The notes under the pieces are model-generated. The model ran no database searches and was not told where the DNA came from. It worked only from the letters and a program-made list of their open reading frames with translations. A stretch of 64,000 bases of DNA from Novosphingobium album (ex Hu et al. 2023). GTDB lineage: Bacteria > Pseudomonadota > Alphaproteobacteria > Sphingomonadales > Sphingomonadaceae. A program made the position numbers and the translations under genes. This document shows positions 45,213 to 53,625 of the stretch, piece by piece. Every line of letters begins with the position of its first letter. Within the stretch, counting starts at the first letter, position 1. The stretch is taken from assembly GCF_022832385.1 (NCBI RefSeq), contig NZ_JALHLE010000029.1, positions 1-64,000 of the forward strand. The letters run 5' to 3'.

Positions 45213-46709
45213 TTAGCCTTCAGGTTCCAGGACGATGAGTTCGACGGCGTTGGGCCCCAGGCGTGTTTTCAAGGTGTAGTCGGACTTCACCGATACCCTG
45301 GCCTCGCCAACCTGTTGCAGGTTGGCCTTCTGCGGATCGGCCCAGTAGTTGCTGGTCTGGCCGTCGATCAGGAACGTGCGCTGCCGCAACTTGCGATTGC
45401 GCAGGCCTTCGGGAAGATCGTCCATGTTGACCGTCGCCGTTATCGTCTGCTCGCCGGTGTGCTGGTAGTTCCAGACCATGACAGCGGCGCCGGTCTTGTC
45501 ATGCGTTGCGAAGGCGTAGATGCCCTTGCCGTTTTCGCGGCCGCTTGAAACCACCGGGACACGTTCGCCCTTCAGCTTCGCCATCATCAGCATCATGTTG
45601 CCGTAAGGCGAGAATGTCCGGACCGGCACTGGATTGTCCTTGCCCGCGCGAGTGATCAACTGATCCTTGCGCTCTTCGGTCTGATGACGCAGCACCCAGT
45701 TGAACGGAACGTTGTCCTTGTCTTCGAGAAACCAGTAGGCAAGCGACGCCATGCCTGCTGCCTGCCGGAGATAATCGGGCCGGGCGTCGGCCATGTTGTC
45801 GAAGGAGGGGCCGGGGTAGAGCCCCATTTCGGTGATGTAGGTGGGCAGATGTTCGTCAAGTCCGCGCTTGCGCAGTTCCGCTTCGATAAGGGGGCGGTAC
45901 GCGGCGACCTGCTCCGGATTTTCCTTGAAGAAAACAGGGGGCTTCGTCATCTCCGTTGTCCCCGGCTTGAGGTAGAACAGGCCGTATGCGTGGTAAGACA
46001 GGAAATCGAGTTTCTTGTCGGGCGACGGGTCGGCCGCGTAACCGTCGAGGAAGGCGTTGAGCCATTCCGGGCTGAACATGAAGAGGGCAGGACCGCCGAG
46101 CTTGATCCGCAGTTCGGGCTTGAGATCACGGTTGACCGCATCGACGGCTTCGTAAAACGGCACGTAATACCGGTAGAGGTCCTCGGGCTTCAGTTCCGCG
46201 GACAGCGAATGGTCCGGTTCGTTGAAGGCCTCGATGTATTCCAGCTTCGGGAACCGCAACTTGAGGTCGCGTATTAGGCGCGTAAGGATCGGGGCCATCT
46301 GCGCGGGTGTCTTGCCCTCCATGATCAGCCTTGAAGGCATGACGTTCAGCAGGATGGTGTCGGATATCGCGCCGGCATCGGCAAGGTAGGCGGCCATCTG
46401 GTCGATGTCGTAGGTTTCGCTGGCCGGATCGTAGAGCTTTTCCGCGAGCCAGACCCTGTAGATCGATCCGTGGAGCCCCTGCTGGTTGTAGAACTTCACG
46501 TCCTCGACACGCTGTTTGGTGTAGAGGTCGAAGTCAGTCAGGTTGTTGTAGCGTTCCGGCTGCGGCATGGGGCCGAGCGATTTGCCAAACTCCACTGTTA
46601 CTGCAGCGTTTGCCACCGTCTTTTGAGGAGGCGCTGCATGTGCCGTTACGGTCAGAAGGGCGGCTGCTCCCACCGGCACGATGCGGTTGACCGCACGAAA
46701 ATTGATCAT
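45213..46709 (-). CDS. Clan GH-A glycosidase, GH39-like, secreted
   Basis: A 498-residue secreted glycosidase (signal peptide MINFRAVNRIVPVGAAALLT, cleavage near AHA). The TIM barrel carries the clan GH-A acid/base Glu164 in EAFNEPDHS and the probable nucleophile Glu294 in YITEMGLYPG. A C-terminal beta domain follows (VMVWNYQHTGEQTITATVNM). The overall layout recalls GH39 beta-xylosidases or related families, but I cannot fix the family by eye. The ATG follows AGAGGACGCC. It is the first gene of the operon with GH3, and an inverted repeat of module B type lies 143 bp upstream. It probably removes one sugar, such as xylose, from a glycoside. Confidence 0.85.
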   Translation of the reverse strand: MINFRAVNRIVPVGAAALLTVTAHAAPPQKTVANAAVTVEFGKSLGPMPQPERYNNLTDFDLYTKQRVEDVKFYNQQGLHGSIYRVWLAEKLYDPASETYDIDQMAAYLADAGAISDTILLNVMPSRLIMEGKTPAQMAPILTRLIRDLKLRFPKLEYIEAFNEPDHSLSAELKPEDLYRYYVPFYEAVDAVNRDLKPELRIKLGGPALFMFSPEWLNAFLDGYAADPSPDKKLDFLSYHAYGLFYLKPGTTEMTKPPVFFKENPEQVAAYRPLIEAELRKRGLDEHLPTYITEMGLYPGPSFDNMADARPDYLRQAAGMASLAYWFLEDKDNVPFNWVLRHQTEERKDQLITRAGKDNPVPVRTFSPYGNMMLMMAKLKGERVPVVSSGRENGKGIYAFATHDKTGAAVMVWNYQHTGEQTITATVNMDDLPEGLRNRKLRQRTFLIDGQTSNYWADPQKANLQQVGEARVSVKSDYTLKTRLGPNAVELIVLEPEG

Positions 46710-46851
46710 GGCGTCCTCTCTTCCCGGCCTTAAGCAAAGGCCTGTTGCCGTTGTTGGTCCGATGCCACTGCACCTTGACTAGGGAATGTCTTTGAGCGGC
46801 TTCCAGGTCTGGAAGGCTAAGCAACGGCCGTTTCAGCGTCAACGAGTTTAC

Positions 46852-46865
46852 CGACCGCTCGGTCG
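46852..46865. promoter_or_regulatory. Putative TetR operator, module B-like site at the glycosidase operon
   Basis: Inverted repeat CGACCG-CT-CGGTCG within TTTACCGACCGCTCGGTCGA, about 140 bp upstream of the GH39-like gene. It matches the other module B sites (CGACCA-NN-TGGTCG) except for a symmetrical A-to-G/T-to-C change next to the centre. Control by the same or a related TetR protein is inference. Confidence 0.5.
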
Positions 46866-46939
46866 AATATGGGCCGTGGTGCGTTTCGATACAGGCTTGC
46901 TAGCCCTGCTCTCGAATAACCTTGCGGGTAACCGAGGGC

Positions 46940-46966
46940 GCAATGGGCAGTTTTCCTGCCCATTGC
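46940..46966 (-). terminator. Hairpin after the module B oxygenase operon
   Basis: Perfect 11-bp arms GCAATGGGCAG and CTGCCCATTGC with a 5-nt TTTTC loop, 47 bp beyond the last SDR of the operon. No T-run follows on the minus strand, so it may act with Rho or as an RNA-protecting hairpin. Confidence 0.6.
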
Positions 46967-47013
46967 ATGGTCGCCTCTCGAACGGATTGGGCTCTTTGCC
47001 GCTCAAAGGCGGG

Positions 47014-47781
47014 TCAGAGCGACATGCCTCCGCTCACCTCGATCACCTGACCGGTAATGTAGCCCATTTCAGGAGACACCAGAGAAAGGACGGCACCGGA
47101 GAAGTCTGAAGGCACGCCCAGCCGCCGCAAGCAGGTATTCTGTTCGAGATATGCCTTCGTCTGTTCGTCCGCGCGCAGGTCTGCATTGGCGTCGGAGGCG
47201 ATCATTCCGGGCATGAGGCAATTGACCGTGATACCGCGCGGGCCGAGTTCCTTTGCGACCACGACGGTCAACGTCTCAATGGCGGACTTGGCGCAGGCAT
47301 AGATGACGTATTGGGGCAAGGCGCTCTTGGCACCGAGTGAACTTACAAAGACCACTCTGCCACCATCACGCATTCGCGGCTTGAGAAGCTTGGTAGCGTA
47401 GAACGCGCCGGTGAAATTGTCGCCCATCACCTTTTCGAACACTTCCGGGGAGGTGTCGTCGATGGTGTGAACGGGGCCGCCACCGGCGTTGTTGATCAGG
47501 ATGTCCAGATCGCCGCTGCCGGTACGCTCCTTCAGACCGGCATCGAGCGCGTCCACCATTTCGACGGCGGCTTCATAGCTGCCTTGCGGGCTCTTGATCA
47601 GGAAGGCCTGACCGCCCTCGGCTTCAATCGCCTTGAGCACGTCCTGTGCTGCGGCATCGTTGCTGGCATAGTTGATCGCGACGATCGCGCCGAGCTTTGC
47701 GAGGGCCTCCGCTGTTGCACGGCCCAGTCCGCGAGAAGCGCCGGTTACGAGTGCAGTCTTGCCTGCGAGGGGCTTGGTCAT
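47014..47781 (-). CDS. SDR-family oxidoreductase (FabG-like, module B)
   Basis: A 255-residue SDR of the classical FabG-like type. The nucleotide motif is VTGASRGLGRA (from residue 12), NNAG is intact at residues 97-100, and catalytic Ser147/148, Tyr161 and Lys165 are present (VIYACAKSA). The C-terminus MGYITGQVIEVSGGMSL is standard. The start at ATG 47781 follows GGGAGAAGTC; ATG 47793 is an in-frame alternative. It is the last gene of the module B operon. It differs in subtype from the other SDR of the operon at 48365, so two alcohol/ketone steps are likely. Confidence 0.93.
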   Translation of the reverse strand: MTKPLAGKTALVTGASRGLGRATAEALAKLGAIVAINYASNDAAAQDVLKAIEAEGGQAFLIKSPQGSYEAAVEMVDALDAGLKERTGSGDLDILINNAGGGPVHTIDDTSPEVFEKVMGDNFTGAFYATKLLKPRMRDGGRVVFVSSLGAKSALPQYVIYACAKSAIETLTVVVAKELGPRGITVNCLMPGMIASDANADLRADEQTKAYLEQNTCLRRLGVPSDFSGAVLSLVSPEMGYITGQVIEVSGGMSL

Positions 47782-47842
47782 GACTTCTCCCATTTTCTTG
47801 AGTTCACGGCGCCGGTGATGCCGTGCGCCGTGAAGATAGTGT

Positions 47843-48307
47843 TCAGACCGGGTACTCTTCGCCCTTGCTGACCTGCCCGGGCTCGGACTGCAGATAGACA
47901 TCGAGATGGCGGATCTTGCCCGCGTCATCAAATTCATAGACTGTCACGGAATTGACTGCGTTCTGAGCTTCGCCCTCGCCGACGCGCTCCTCGAGTTCCA
48001 GCACGACGACGTTATCGTATTCCATCACGCGCTTGAACGAACCTTCCCAGTGAATGGTGGGGCTCCAGGCCTGCAGGAAGGCGACCATGTCCGCGAAGGT
48101 CATGACTTCCTTGAAGTTGCCGATGCGTTCGAAATCGTCGGTAACGAACTGCTTGAGTCCCAGCCATTCGTCGGGAGAGTAGTCCTCGGCGTGCTTGGAG
48201 CGGTCCATGAGGTTCTTCTGGAACAGACCGTAATCGATGGCCGTGCGGCGATTGCCATCGTAGCGCTGCGCAGCGGTGGCGATATCTTCGAAAGTCTTGG
48301 CGAGCAT
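47843..48307 (-). CDS. SnoaL-like / NTF2-fold protein (154 aa, module B)
   Basis: A 154-residue NTF2-fold protein with TPDE/FGD-like core segments (LKQFVTDDFERIGNFKEVMT, WSPTIHWEGSFKRV) and the C-terminal strand TVYEFDDAGKIRHLDVYLQ. It has the same length and the same C-terminal pattern as the module A protein at 34507. The ATG follows AGAGGAGACGCCA. It lies between two SDR genes. Relatives include limonene-epoxide hydrolase-like and ketosteroid isomerase-like proteins; I cannot assign the reaction. Confidence 0.83.
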   Translation of the reverse strand: MLAKTFEDIATAAQRYDGNRRTAIDYGLFQKNLMDRSKHAEDYSPDEWLGLKQFVTDDFERIGNFKEVMTFADMVAFLQAWSPTIHWEGSFKRVMEYDNVVVLELEERVGEGEAQNAVNSVTVYEFDDAGKIRHLDVYLQSEPGQVSKGEEYPV

Positions 48308-48364
48308 TGGCGTCTCCTCTCTAACGCGAGTGCTGTGAATGTAATGGACGGTGTCGAACGGACG

Positions 48365-49132
48365 TCAGGGACGCATCGTGGTACCGCCATCGATGGCGAT
48401 AACCTGGCCCGTGATGTATGAACCGTCGTCGGAAAGCAGCAATGCGCCCATGGCCGCAAGATCGTCGGGGCGCCCCACGCGGGCCTTGATGGCGGCCGCC
48501 GCGCGCGCGAATTCGGTCATTTCCGGCGGGACCAGATGTTCGATCCGGGAATGGAGTGTGAGGGCCGGGGCAATCGTGTTGGCTCTTATTCCCGCTGCAC
48601 CGTAACGCCGTGCGACATGACGCATCAGCGCATGACCGGCCGATTTGCTCATGGCATAGGCGACTTGTGCCGGGCTGCCGGCATCACCAGCGGCCGAACT
48701 GGTATAGACGATCGATCCGCCACCGCGCTCTATCATCACGGGCAGAACGGCGCGGGTGCACAGGTAGAAGCCGCGCGCATTGACCCGCTGTGTTTCGTCG
48801 TAGATCTCGAGTGGCAGTTCAAGAATGCCCACTTCGGGATTGCCGTCGGCCATGAATGCGAAGTTGGCATGAAGGCCATCCAGCGCGCCGAACGTGTCGA
48901 GGCACAGCGACACGGCCGCATTGATCGATGCTTCGTCCGCTCCGTCGAGCGTCGTCGCAATCGCCTTGCCGCCGCTTTGCGTAATCGCATCGATGGCTTC
49001 CTGGGCGATGGAGACGTCAATGTCGCCCAGCACGACATTGGCGCCTTCGGCTGCGTAACGCTTGGCCAGACCGTTGCCGATGCCACCGGCACCGGCAATC
49101 AGCACAGTTTTACCTTCGAGAATGTTTTTCAT
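48365..49132 (-). CDS. SDR-family oxidoreductase (module B, paralogue of the module A SDR)
   Basis: A 255-residue SDR with IAGAGGIGNG at residues 12-21, catalytic Ser145, and Tyr159 and Lys163 in AYAMSKSAG. It is plainly paralogous to the module A SDR at 33726, sharing GGIGNGLA, EGANVVLGD, LDGLHxNFA, LCTRAxLP and GSYITGQVI. In both modules this SDR type sits beside the 154-residue SnoaL-like protein. The ATG follows GAGAGGAG. It is the third gene of the operon, downstream of a P450 and a membrane hydroxylase, and probably oxidises a newly formed hydroxyl. Confidence 0.93.
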   Translation of the reverse strand: MKNILEGKTVLIAGAGGIGNGLAKRYAAEGANVVLGDIDVSIAQEAIDAITQSGGKAIATTLDGADEASINAAVSLCLDTFGALDGLHANFAFMADGNPEVGILELPLEIYDETQRVNARGFYLCTRAVLPVMIERGGGSIVYTSSAAGDAGSPAQVAYAMSKSAGHALMRHVARRYGAAGIRANTIAPALTLHSRIEHLVPPEMTEFARAAAAIKARVGRPDDLAAMGALLLSDDGSYITGQVIAIDGGTTMRP

Positions 49133-49176
49133 CGTTCAGACTCCTCTCGAACCCACTGCCTTGTCATGCCGGCCCA

Positions 49177-50439
49177 TCATGCCTTTTCAAAGGTGATGTT
49201 CAGGCTGCGCAGGGCGCGCTGCGTATAGTTGGGTTCGTAGTCATAATGGCGCGCCTCCGCGGGCCCGTGGATGCTCTCGTTGATCCGGATGTTGTTGACC
49301 CGGGCGAGCAGCTTCTCAATCGTAAGGCGCGCTTCGGCACGCGCAAGGGGGGCGCCGAGACAACCGTGAGCGCCATATCCGAACGACAGGTGGTCGCGGA
49401 CGTTGCTGCGGTCAAGCTGGAACTCGTTGGGGTTTTCGAACTTGCGCGGATCGCGGTTCATTGCCGTCGGTGAGACCATGATCGCGGTTCCCGGTGCGAC
49501 GTCCATGTCGCCGACTTTCGCCGGACAGGTCGCCAAGCGGAAGAACGACTTCGTCGGCCCGTCCATCCGCAGGACTTCCTCGACGAAGGCGGGAATGAGG
49601 CTGGTGTCCGCCTTGATCTTTTCCTGAAGCTCCGGATTTTCGCCGAGCGTCTTCAGCGTGGCGGCAATAAGCCGCACCGTCGTATCCTGTCCGGCCCCGA
49701 ACAGCACGGCGGCCAGAGCGACGATTTCACCGATGTCGGGCAGGCTGCCATCAGCATTCTTGGCCTGGGCCAGAATGGTCATCACGTCGTCGCGCGGGGC
49801 CTCCCGGCGCTCCGAGATGTAGCCGTAGAAATGCATGGCCAGCGTTTCCAGCGGATTGGTCTTTTCCGCTTCGACCTTGCCGATATGGCCCGGCAGATTT
49901 CCGCAGCCTTCCAGCGCGGCCGCGCAGGCTTCCTCGGGCATGCCGAGAAGATCCGCGATGGCCAGTGTGGCGTAGGGGTGCGCATATTCGGAAATGACGT
50001 CGATCCCGCCCTTGTCGATGAAGCCGTCGATCATGCGGTCGGCGAGGTTCGTCAGGTATTCCTCGTTTTCGCGGAAACGCTTCGGCGTCAGGAGGCCGGT
50101 CAGCAGGCGGCGGGCTTTCTTGTGCTCATCGCCGTCCTGGGCCACGAGCATCGCGCCGTAAGGCATGGTCGAGCGGTGCGCTTCGATCTGCGCGGTAATG
50201 TCATCGCCTTCCGGCGCGAATGGCAGCGGCGGGATGGGGCCGGTCGCGGTGTTGACGGAAGAGAACGTCTTCGCGTCGCTCAGGACAGCGGTGCCTTCCG
50301 CCCACCCGGTCACAGCAATGACGCCGTGCGTCGGCAGCGGCGTAACCGGACCGATCGAACGCAGATAGTTGAAATATTCGTGCGGGCTGGCGATGAGATC
50401 CAGGTCCGTGAAGTAGTCGATTTCCGCAAAGTTTTTCAT
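49177..50439 (-). CDS. Cytochrome P450 (third of three, module B)
   Basis: A 420-residue bacterial P450. The I-helix motif is LFGAGQDTTVRL with the AG-x-DT core intact, the K-helix ExxR is in VEEVLRMDG, and the heme loop FGYGAHGCLGAPLARAEA has axial Cys360. The ATG follows GGAGAGAGAC. It is the second gene of the module B operon, 45 bp after the fatty-acid/sterol-type hydroxylase. Two different hydroxylases in series suggest a multiply oxidised hydrophobic scaffold. Redox partners are not encoded in the window. Confidence 0.94.
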   Translation of the reverse strand: MKNFAEIDYFTDLDLIASPHEYFNYLRSIGPVTPLPTHGVIAVTGWAEGTAVLSDAKTFSSVNTATGPIPPLPFAPEGDDITAQIEAHRSTMPYGAMLVAQDGDEHKKARRLLTGLLTPKRFRENEEYLTNLADRMIDGFIDKGGIDVISEYAHPYATLAIADLLGMPEEACAAALEGCGNLPGHIGKVEAEKTNPLETLAMHFYGYISERREAPRDDVMTILAQAKNADGSLPDIGEIVALAAVLFGAGQDTTVRLIAATLKTLGENPELQEKIKADTSLIPAFVEEVLRMDGPTKSFFRLATCPAKVGDMDVAPGTAIMVSPTAMNRDPRKFENPNEFQLDRSNVRDHLSFGYGAHGCLGAPLARAEARLTIEKLLARVNNIRINESIHGPAEARHYDYEPNYTQRALRSLNITFEKA

Positions 50440-50483
50440 GTCTCTCTCCGTGAATATCCGATCTTGTGAGGGCAGGCTGCTGC

Positions 50484-51326
50484 TCAGGCCTTGGCTTGGC
50501 GCCGGCCGCGGATGATCGCCGCAGGCTCAAGCGGCCGCGTCGCGATCTTCTCGAAATCTGGCTCGTAATTCTTGCGCATGGTGCCGCAAAGGCGATCCCA
50601 GATCGTCGTGTATCCGCCGAAATTGCCGATGAAGTGGCGGTGATGCTGGTCGTGGAAGGTGGCCGAGATGAACCACTTCGTCAGCCAGAACTTGTTCCAC
50701 CAGCGCGGCAGGAACTCGAAACCGGAATGGACGTAGAAGCCCATGATGATGCTCGTCGGCGCGATCAGGGCGACGGTCGCGGTGTGGATCGGCGAAAAGC
50801 CGTCCACGTGCCGGGACAGGAGCGTGGCCGCCATCATGAATACCGGCACCATCGACCCGTTGATGAACGCTTCGATGGGATTGATCGACGTCGAAGTCAG
50901 CGGATTGGTGGACGTCGAAATGTGATGCGTCTTGTGCACCCATTTGTAGACCGGCTCGATGTGCATCAGGCGATGCCCCCAGTAGAACCAGGTATCGAAA
51001 AGGAAGAAGTACAGCGCGAATTCGAGCGCGATCACCCAGGCTGAAGCCGGCTCCGAATTGTAGACGATGTAGCCGTTGTGCACGAGATAGGTCTTCATCG
51101 CGCCGAGCGTGAAGGCGGACACGACGACGTTGATCACGGTCCACATCATCTCGTGACGGATGAAGCGCCACTTGAAGCCGCGCGGCTGAATCTTGCGGGC
51201 CCGGAAGTATCCGCTCAGCAATCCGACTGTCAGACCAGCAACGACGAAGCCAACGATCCACCAGTCGAGCGGATCCAGTCCGGAGACGAAGTTGCGCAAC
51301 CCTTCTAGCACCGTGAAGTCTCCCAT
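50484..51326 (-). CDS. Fatty-acid hydroxylase / sterol desaturase superfamily membrane protein
   Basis: A 280-residue integral membrane diiron oxygenase. The histidine clusters of the superfamily are visible: WGHRLMH, HKTHH and FHDQHHRHF. Four to five hydrophobic helices surround them (for example WWIVGFVVAGLTVGLL and ALEFALYFFLFDTWFYW). The family hydroxylates or desaturates sterols, fatty acids and carotenoids. ATG 51326 is preferred to a TTG at 51332. It is the first gene of the module B operon, preceded by two inverted repeats of the same motif at 51385 and 51449. A sterol- or terpenoid-like substrate is plausible but not proven. Confidence 0.92.
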   Translation of the reverse strand: MGDFTVLEGLRNFVSGLDPLDWWIVGFVVAGLTVGLLSGYFRARKIQPRGFKWRFIRHEMMWTVINVVVSAFTLGAMKTYLVHNGYIVYNSEPASAWVIALEFALYFFLFDTWFYWGHRLMHIEPVYKWVHKTHHISTSTNPLTSTSINPIEAFINGSMVPVFMMAATLLSRHVDGFSPIHTATVALIAPTSIIMGFYVHSGFEFLPRWWNKFWLTKWFISATFHDQHHRHFIGNFGGYTTIWDRLCGTMRKNYEPDFEKIATRPLEPAAIIRGRRQAKA

Positions 51327-51384
51327 CTTCAAGCGGCCGGCATCATTCCGGCTTCAGTGGCTTTCGTCAGCGCATCTGAAATCA

Positions 51385-51412
51385 CCGTTTCCGACCATGT
51401 GGTCGGAAACGG
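51385..51412. promoter_or_regulatory. Long perfect inverted repeat, principal TetR operator of module B
   Basis: Perfect 13-bp arms CCGTTTCCGACCA and TGGTCGGAAACGG around a central TG, 59 bp upstream of the hydroxylase start. The core CGACCATGTGGTCG is identical at 39946-39959. The symmetry and position are typical of a TetR-family operator. Confidence 0.8.
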
Positions 51413-51448
51413 GTCCTACGCGTCCGTGCCTGGGTGGTCAAGGGCTTT

Positions 51449-51462
51449 CGACCAGGTGGTCG
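51449..51462. promoter_or_regulatory. Second TetR-type repeat upstream of the module B operon
   Basis: Inverted repeat CGACCA-GG-TGGTCG, centred about 57 bp from the centre of the longer palindrome and differing only in the central dinucleotide and flanks. Two sites in front of one operon suggest cooperative repression; the second lies between the TetR gene and the operon. Confidence 0.7.
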
Positions 51463-51540
51463 CTAGGGGTATTGAGCCGACTGTCGTGCAGGCGGATCTG
51501 GAAGACAAGTGTCTAGTGGTATTGCGCGCTCTGCGCAGGC

Positions 51541-52209
51541 TTATCCGGCATCGCGGCCAAGAGGTTCACCGGTCTCCATGGCATCGATGATCGGTTCGAC
51601 GCCGCCAATGGTTGCGCCCATCGCTTCGAAGGCGGCAAAGCTGGCATCGGACAGCCGCCGGGCTTCCTCGTGCCCAAGGTGAATGCCCAAACTTGCCTCC
51701 TGGACAAGGAGCCGGGCCAAGGCGTTGGTCAGGATCGTTACCATTTGCGGAGACATGCGCGGTTCGATGCCGCGCTGCCGCAAGTGGCGTTCGACCGCTT
51801 CCGTTTCCATGCTGCGGACGGTTTCGGCATTCTTGGCGATTTCGGAGCGGATCACCTCGTTGTGATTGGCAAGGGCCATGAATTCCAGCGTAAAGCGGGT
51901 CGACTCCGGGTCCCGGTGCAAGTGCCATAGACTGCTCAGCGGGGTCTCGGAATTCAAGGCGGCCTTCAAGCGTTCGTTCTGGGCATCGGCAAAACGGCGG
52001 AACAGCGCGGCAAGCAACTCGTCCTGGCTGCCAAAATAGTAGAATATGACCTGGTGCTTGAGGCCGACTTTGCTCGCAATCCTGCGGGCTGTCGCCGCAG
52101 CGTAGCCCTCTTCCCGAATGAGTGTCTCGGTCGCATCCAGCAAGGCCTCCTTGATGTCCGGCCGCTCCGCATGGCGCTTCCTGCGCGGCTTCTTCACATC
52201 CGAAGTCAT
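51541..52209 (-). CDS. TetR/AcrR-family regulator (module B)
   Basis: A 222-residue TetR regulator with a basic N-terminus (KKPRRKRHAERP). The helix-turn-helix is IKEALLDATETLIREEGYAA, then ARRIASKVGLKHQVIFYYFGS, followed by a helical ligand domain. It lies directly upstream of the module B operon on the same strand, with two matching inverted repeats between its stop codon and the operon. It is therefore the best candidate to bind the CGACCA-NN-TGGTCG motif here, at TonB receptor 4, and perhaps at the glycosidase operon. It is similar in plan to the module A TetR. Confidence 0.92.
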   Translation of the reverse strand: MTSDVKKPRRKRHAERPDIKEALLDATETLIREEGYAAATARRIASKVGLKHQVIFYYFGSQDELLAALFRRFADAQNERLKAALNSETPLSSLWHLHRDPESTRFTLEFMALANHNEVIRSEIAKNAETVRSMETEAVERHLRQRGIEPRMSPQMVTILTNALARLLVQEASLGIHLGHEEARRLSDASFAAFEAMGATIGGVEPIIDAMETGEPLGRDAG

Positions 52210-52405
52210 GAAATTCCAATCTCAGAGATTATCGAGCAATCTGTCAGGTCGACCGCATCATTGCGTTGGTGTTGCGTCCGAAGCAAGTCTCTAGCGTGTC
52301 CGCGGACAGGCTAGGCGGGCAGGGCGTTCGCGTTTTTGCCAGGCGGAATGGAGGGGCCGGTTTTCTGCGCTTCCGGCGGAAATCGCCCCTTCCGGCACTA
52401 CAATA

Positions 52406-53371
52406 TCACCCGGCGATACCGATCAGCAGGACGAATTGCAGGAACAGCGCAATGATCAATGCTATGAACAGGAGCAATGCCACCAGGCGCCAGAGGGTGC
52501 CGACCACAGTGAGGCCGTAGGTCCCGCGCAAGTGCCTGTAAAGGTGGAGGGGGGGGGAGATCGTCGCAATGGATCCCACGATGACGGGTGGAAGTCCGAT
52601 ACGATAAAGGGCTGCGAGTACGCTCATCATCACAGTGATGAAGCTGATGGAATAAGTAATGAAGACGGTGTGGTCGTAGCTGTTGAAACGGCGATTCCCG
52701 GCAAACAGGAGCCAGACAAAGGGGATGGAAATCAGGATCAGGCACCAGGAAAATTTATAGCTGGTGGATTGCAGCTTGTAGAGCATCAGGCCCGGATTCT
52801 TGTGCCATTTGGCAAGACCCTTGTCGATCCAGGGCCATCCCGTCTTGCGCACCTTCAAGGATGTTCCGTCGCGGGCTTCGCCGATCACGAACGTCTCTTT
52901 CCCGGAGCTGCCGTGAATAGCGGCAGCATCCGTGCTCCTGGTCGGCGCGCCCATGTCGGCGGGGCTGTGGACTCCGGATATCTGGAACACAGCGAACATC
53001 AGGAAAATGGAAAAAAGGAACAGTGCTATCGGCGAGATAAATTTCGTGCGTTCGCCATCAATGTAGCGCCGTGTCAGTTCGCCCGGGCGCCAGGCGAGAA
53101 GCTTCAGGGTGTGCCAGCTCTTTGCGTCGAAATGCAGCACGCCATGCAGCAGGTCATGCCAGAATGCGCCGATGGTGCGATGCAAGTGGGCTTTCTGGCC
53201 GCACTCCTGGCAATGCTTTCCAGTCAACGTGGTGCCACAATCGAGGCAGGCGCGTTCATGCGTGTGTCCGGGGTCAACGGCGTTGGGCGCGGGAATGTTC
53301 GGGGGCGGGATTTCAGCGTCCCCGTTTGTATTGTTGACCCCGTTCATTTCGTACTCACGTGCCGCAGCCAT
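52406..53371 (-). CDS. DUF3667 family membrane protein with zinc ribbon
   Basis: A 321-residue membrane protein. The N-terminal zinc ribbon reads CLDCGTTLTGKHCQECGQ (two CxxC pairs). It is followed by the conserved TIGAFWHDLLHGVLHFDAKS and WRPGELTRRYIDGERTKFIS segment of DUF3667. Four to five transmembrane helices follow (LFLFSIFLMFAVFQI; SWCLILISIPFVWLLF; and others). The start may be 53371 or ATG 53347 (MNGVNNTNG); neither has a clear ribosome binding site. It lies between the module B TetR and the FadR-type regulator and has no obvious link to either catabolic module. The function of the family is unknown. Confidence 0.88.
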   Translation of the reverse strand: MAAAREYEMNGVNNTNGDAEIPPPNIPAPNAVDPGHTHERACLDCGTTLTGKHCQECGQKAHLHRTIGAFWHDLLHGVLHFDAKSWHTLKLLAWRPGELTRRYIDGERTKFISPIALFLFSIFLMFAVFQISGVHSPADMGAPTRSTDAAAIHGSSGKETFVIGEARDGTSLKVRKTGWPWIDKGLAKWHKNPGLMLYKLQSTSYKFSWCLILISIPFVWLLFAGNRRFNSYDHTVFITYSISFITVMMSVLAALYRIGLPPVIVGSIATISPPLHLYRHLRGTYGLTVVGTLWRLVALLLFIALIIALFLQFVLLIGIAG

Positions 53372-53625
53372 TTTGACAATGTCACATCATTAAACAGGGG
53401 GGGGCGTGTTCGGACCCTGAACATTTGTTGCGGCATGATGCTTGTCATACTCGATCAGCCACTCAAGCATTGCTGCGATGAAGATATGTGCGCGAGAAGC
53501 ATGAGCGTCAACGGCGCGCTCTCTCACTCAGCCGATTTCGTACCGTTCACGCAATCTCCCGGAAGAACGATGCAAGCGTACGCCCCCTGCAATGCCGAAG
53601 CGATCTTCATTCGTGCCGGCCTGTA

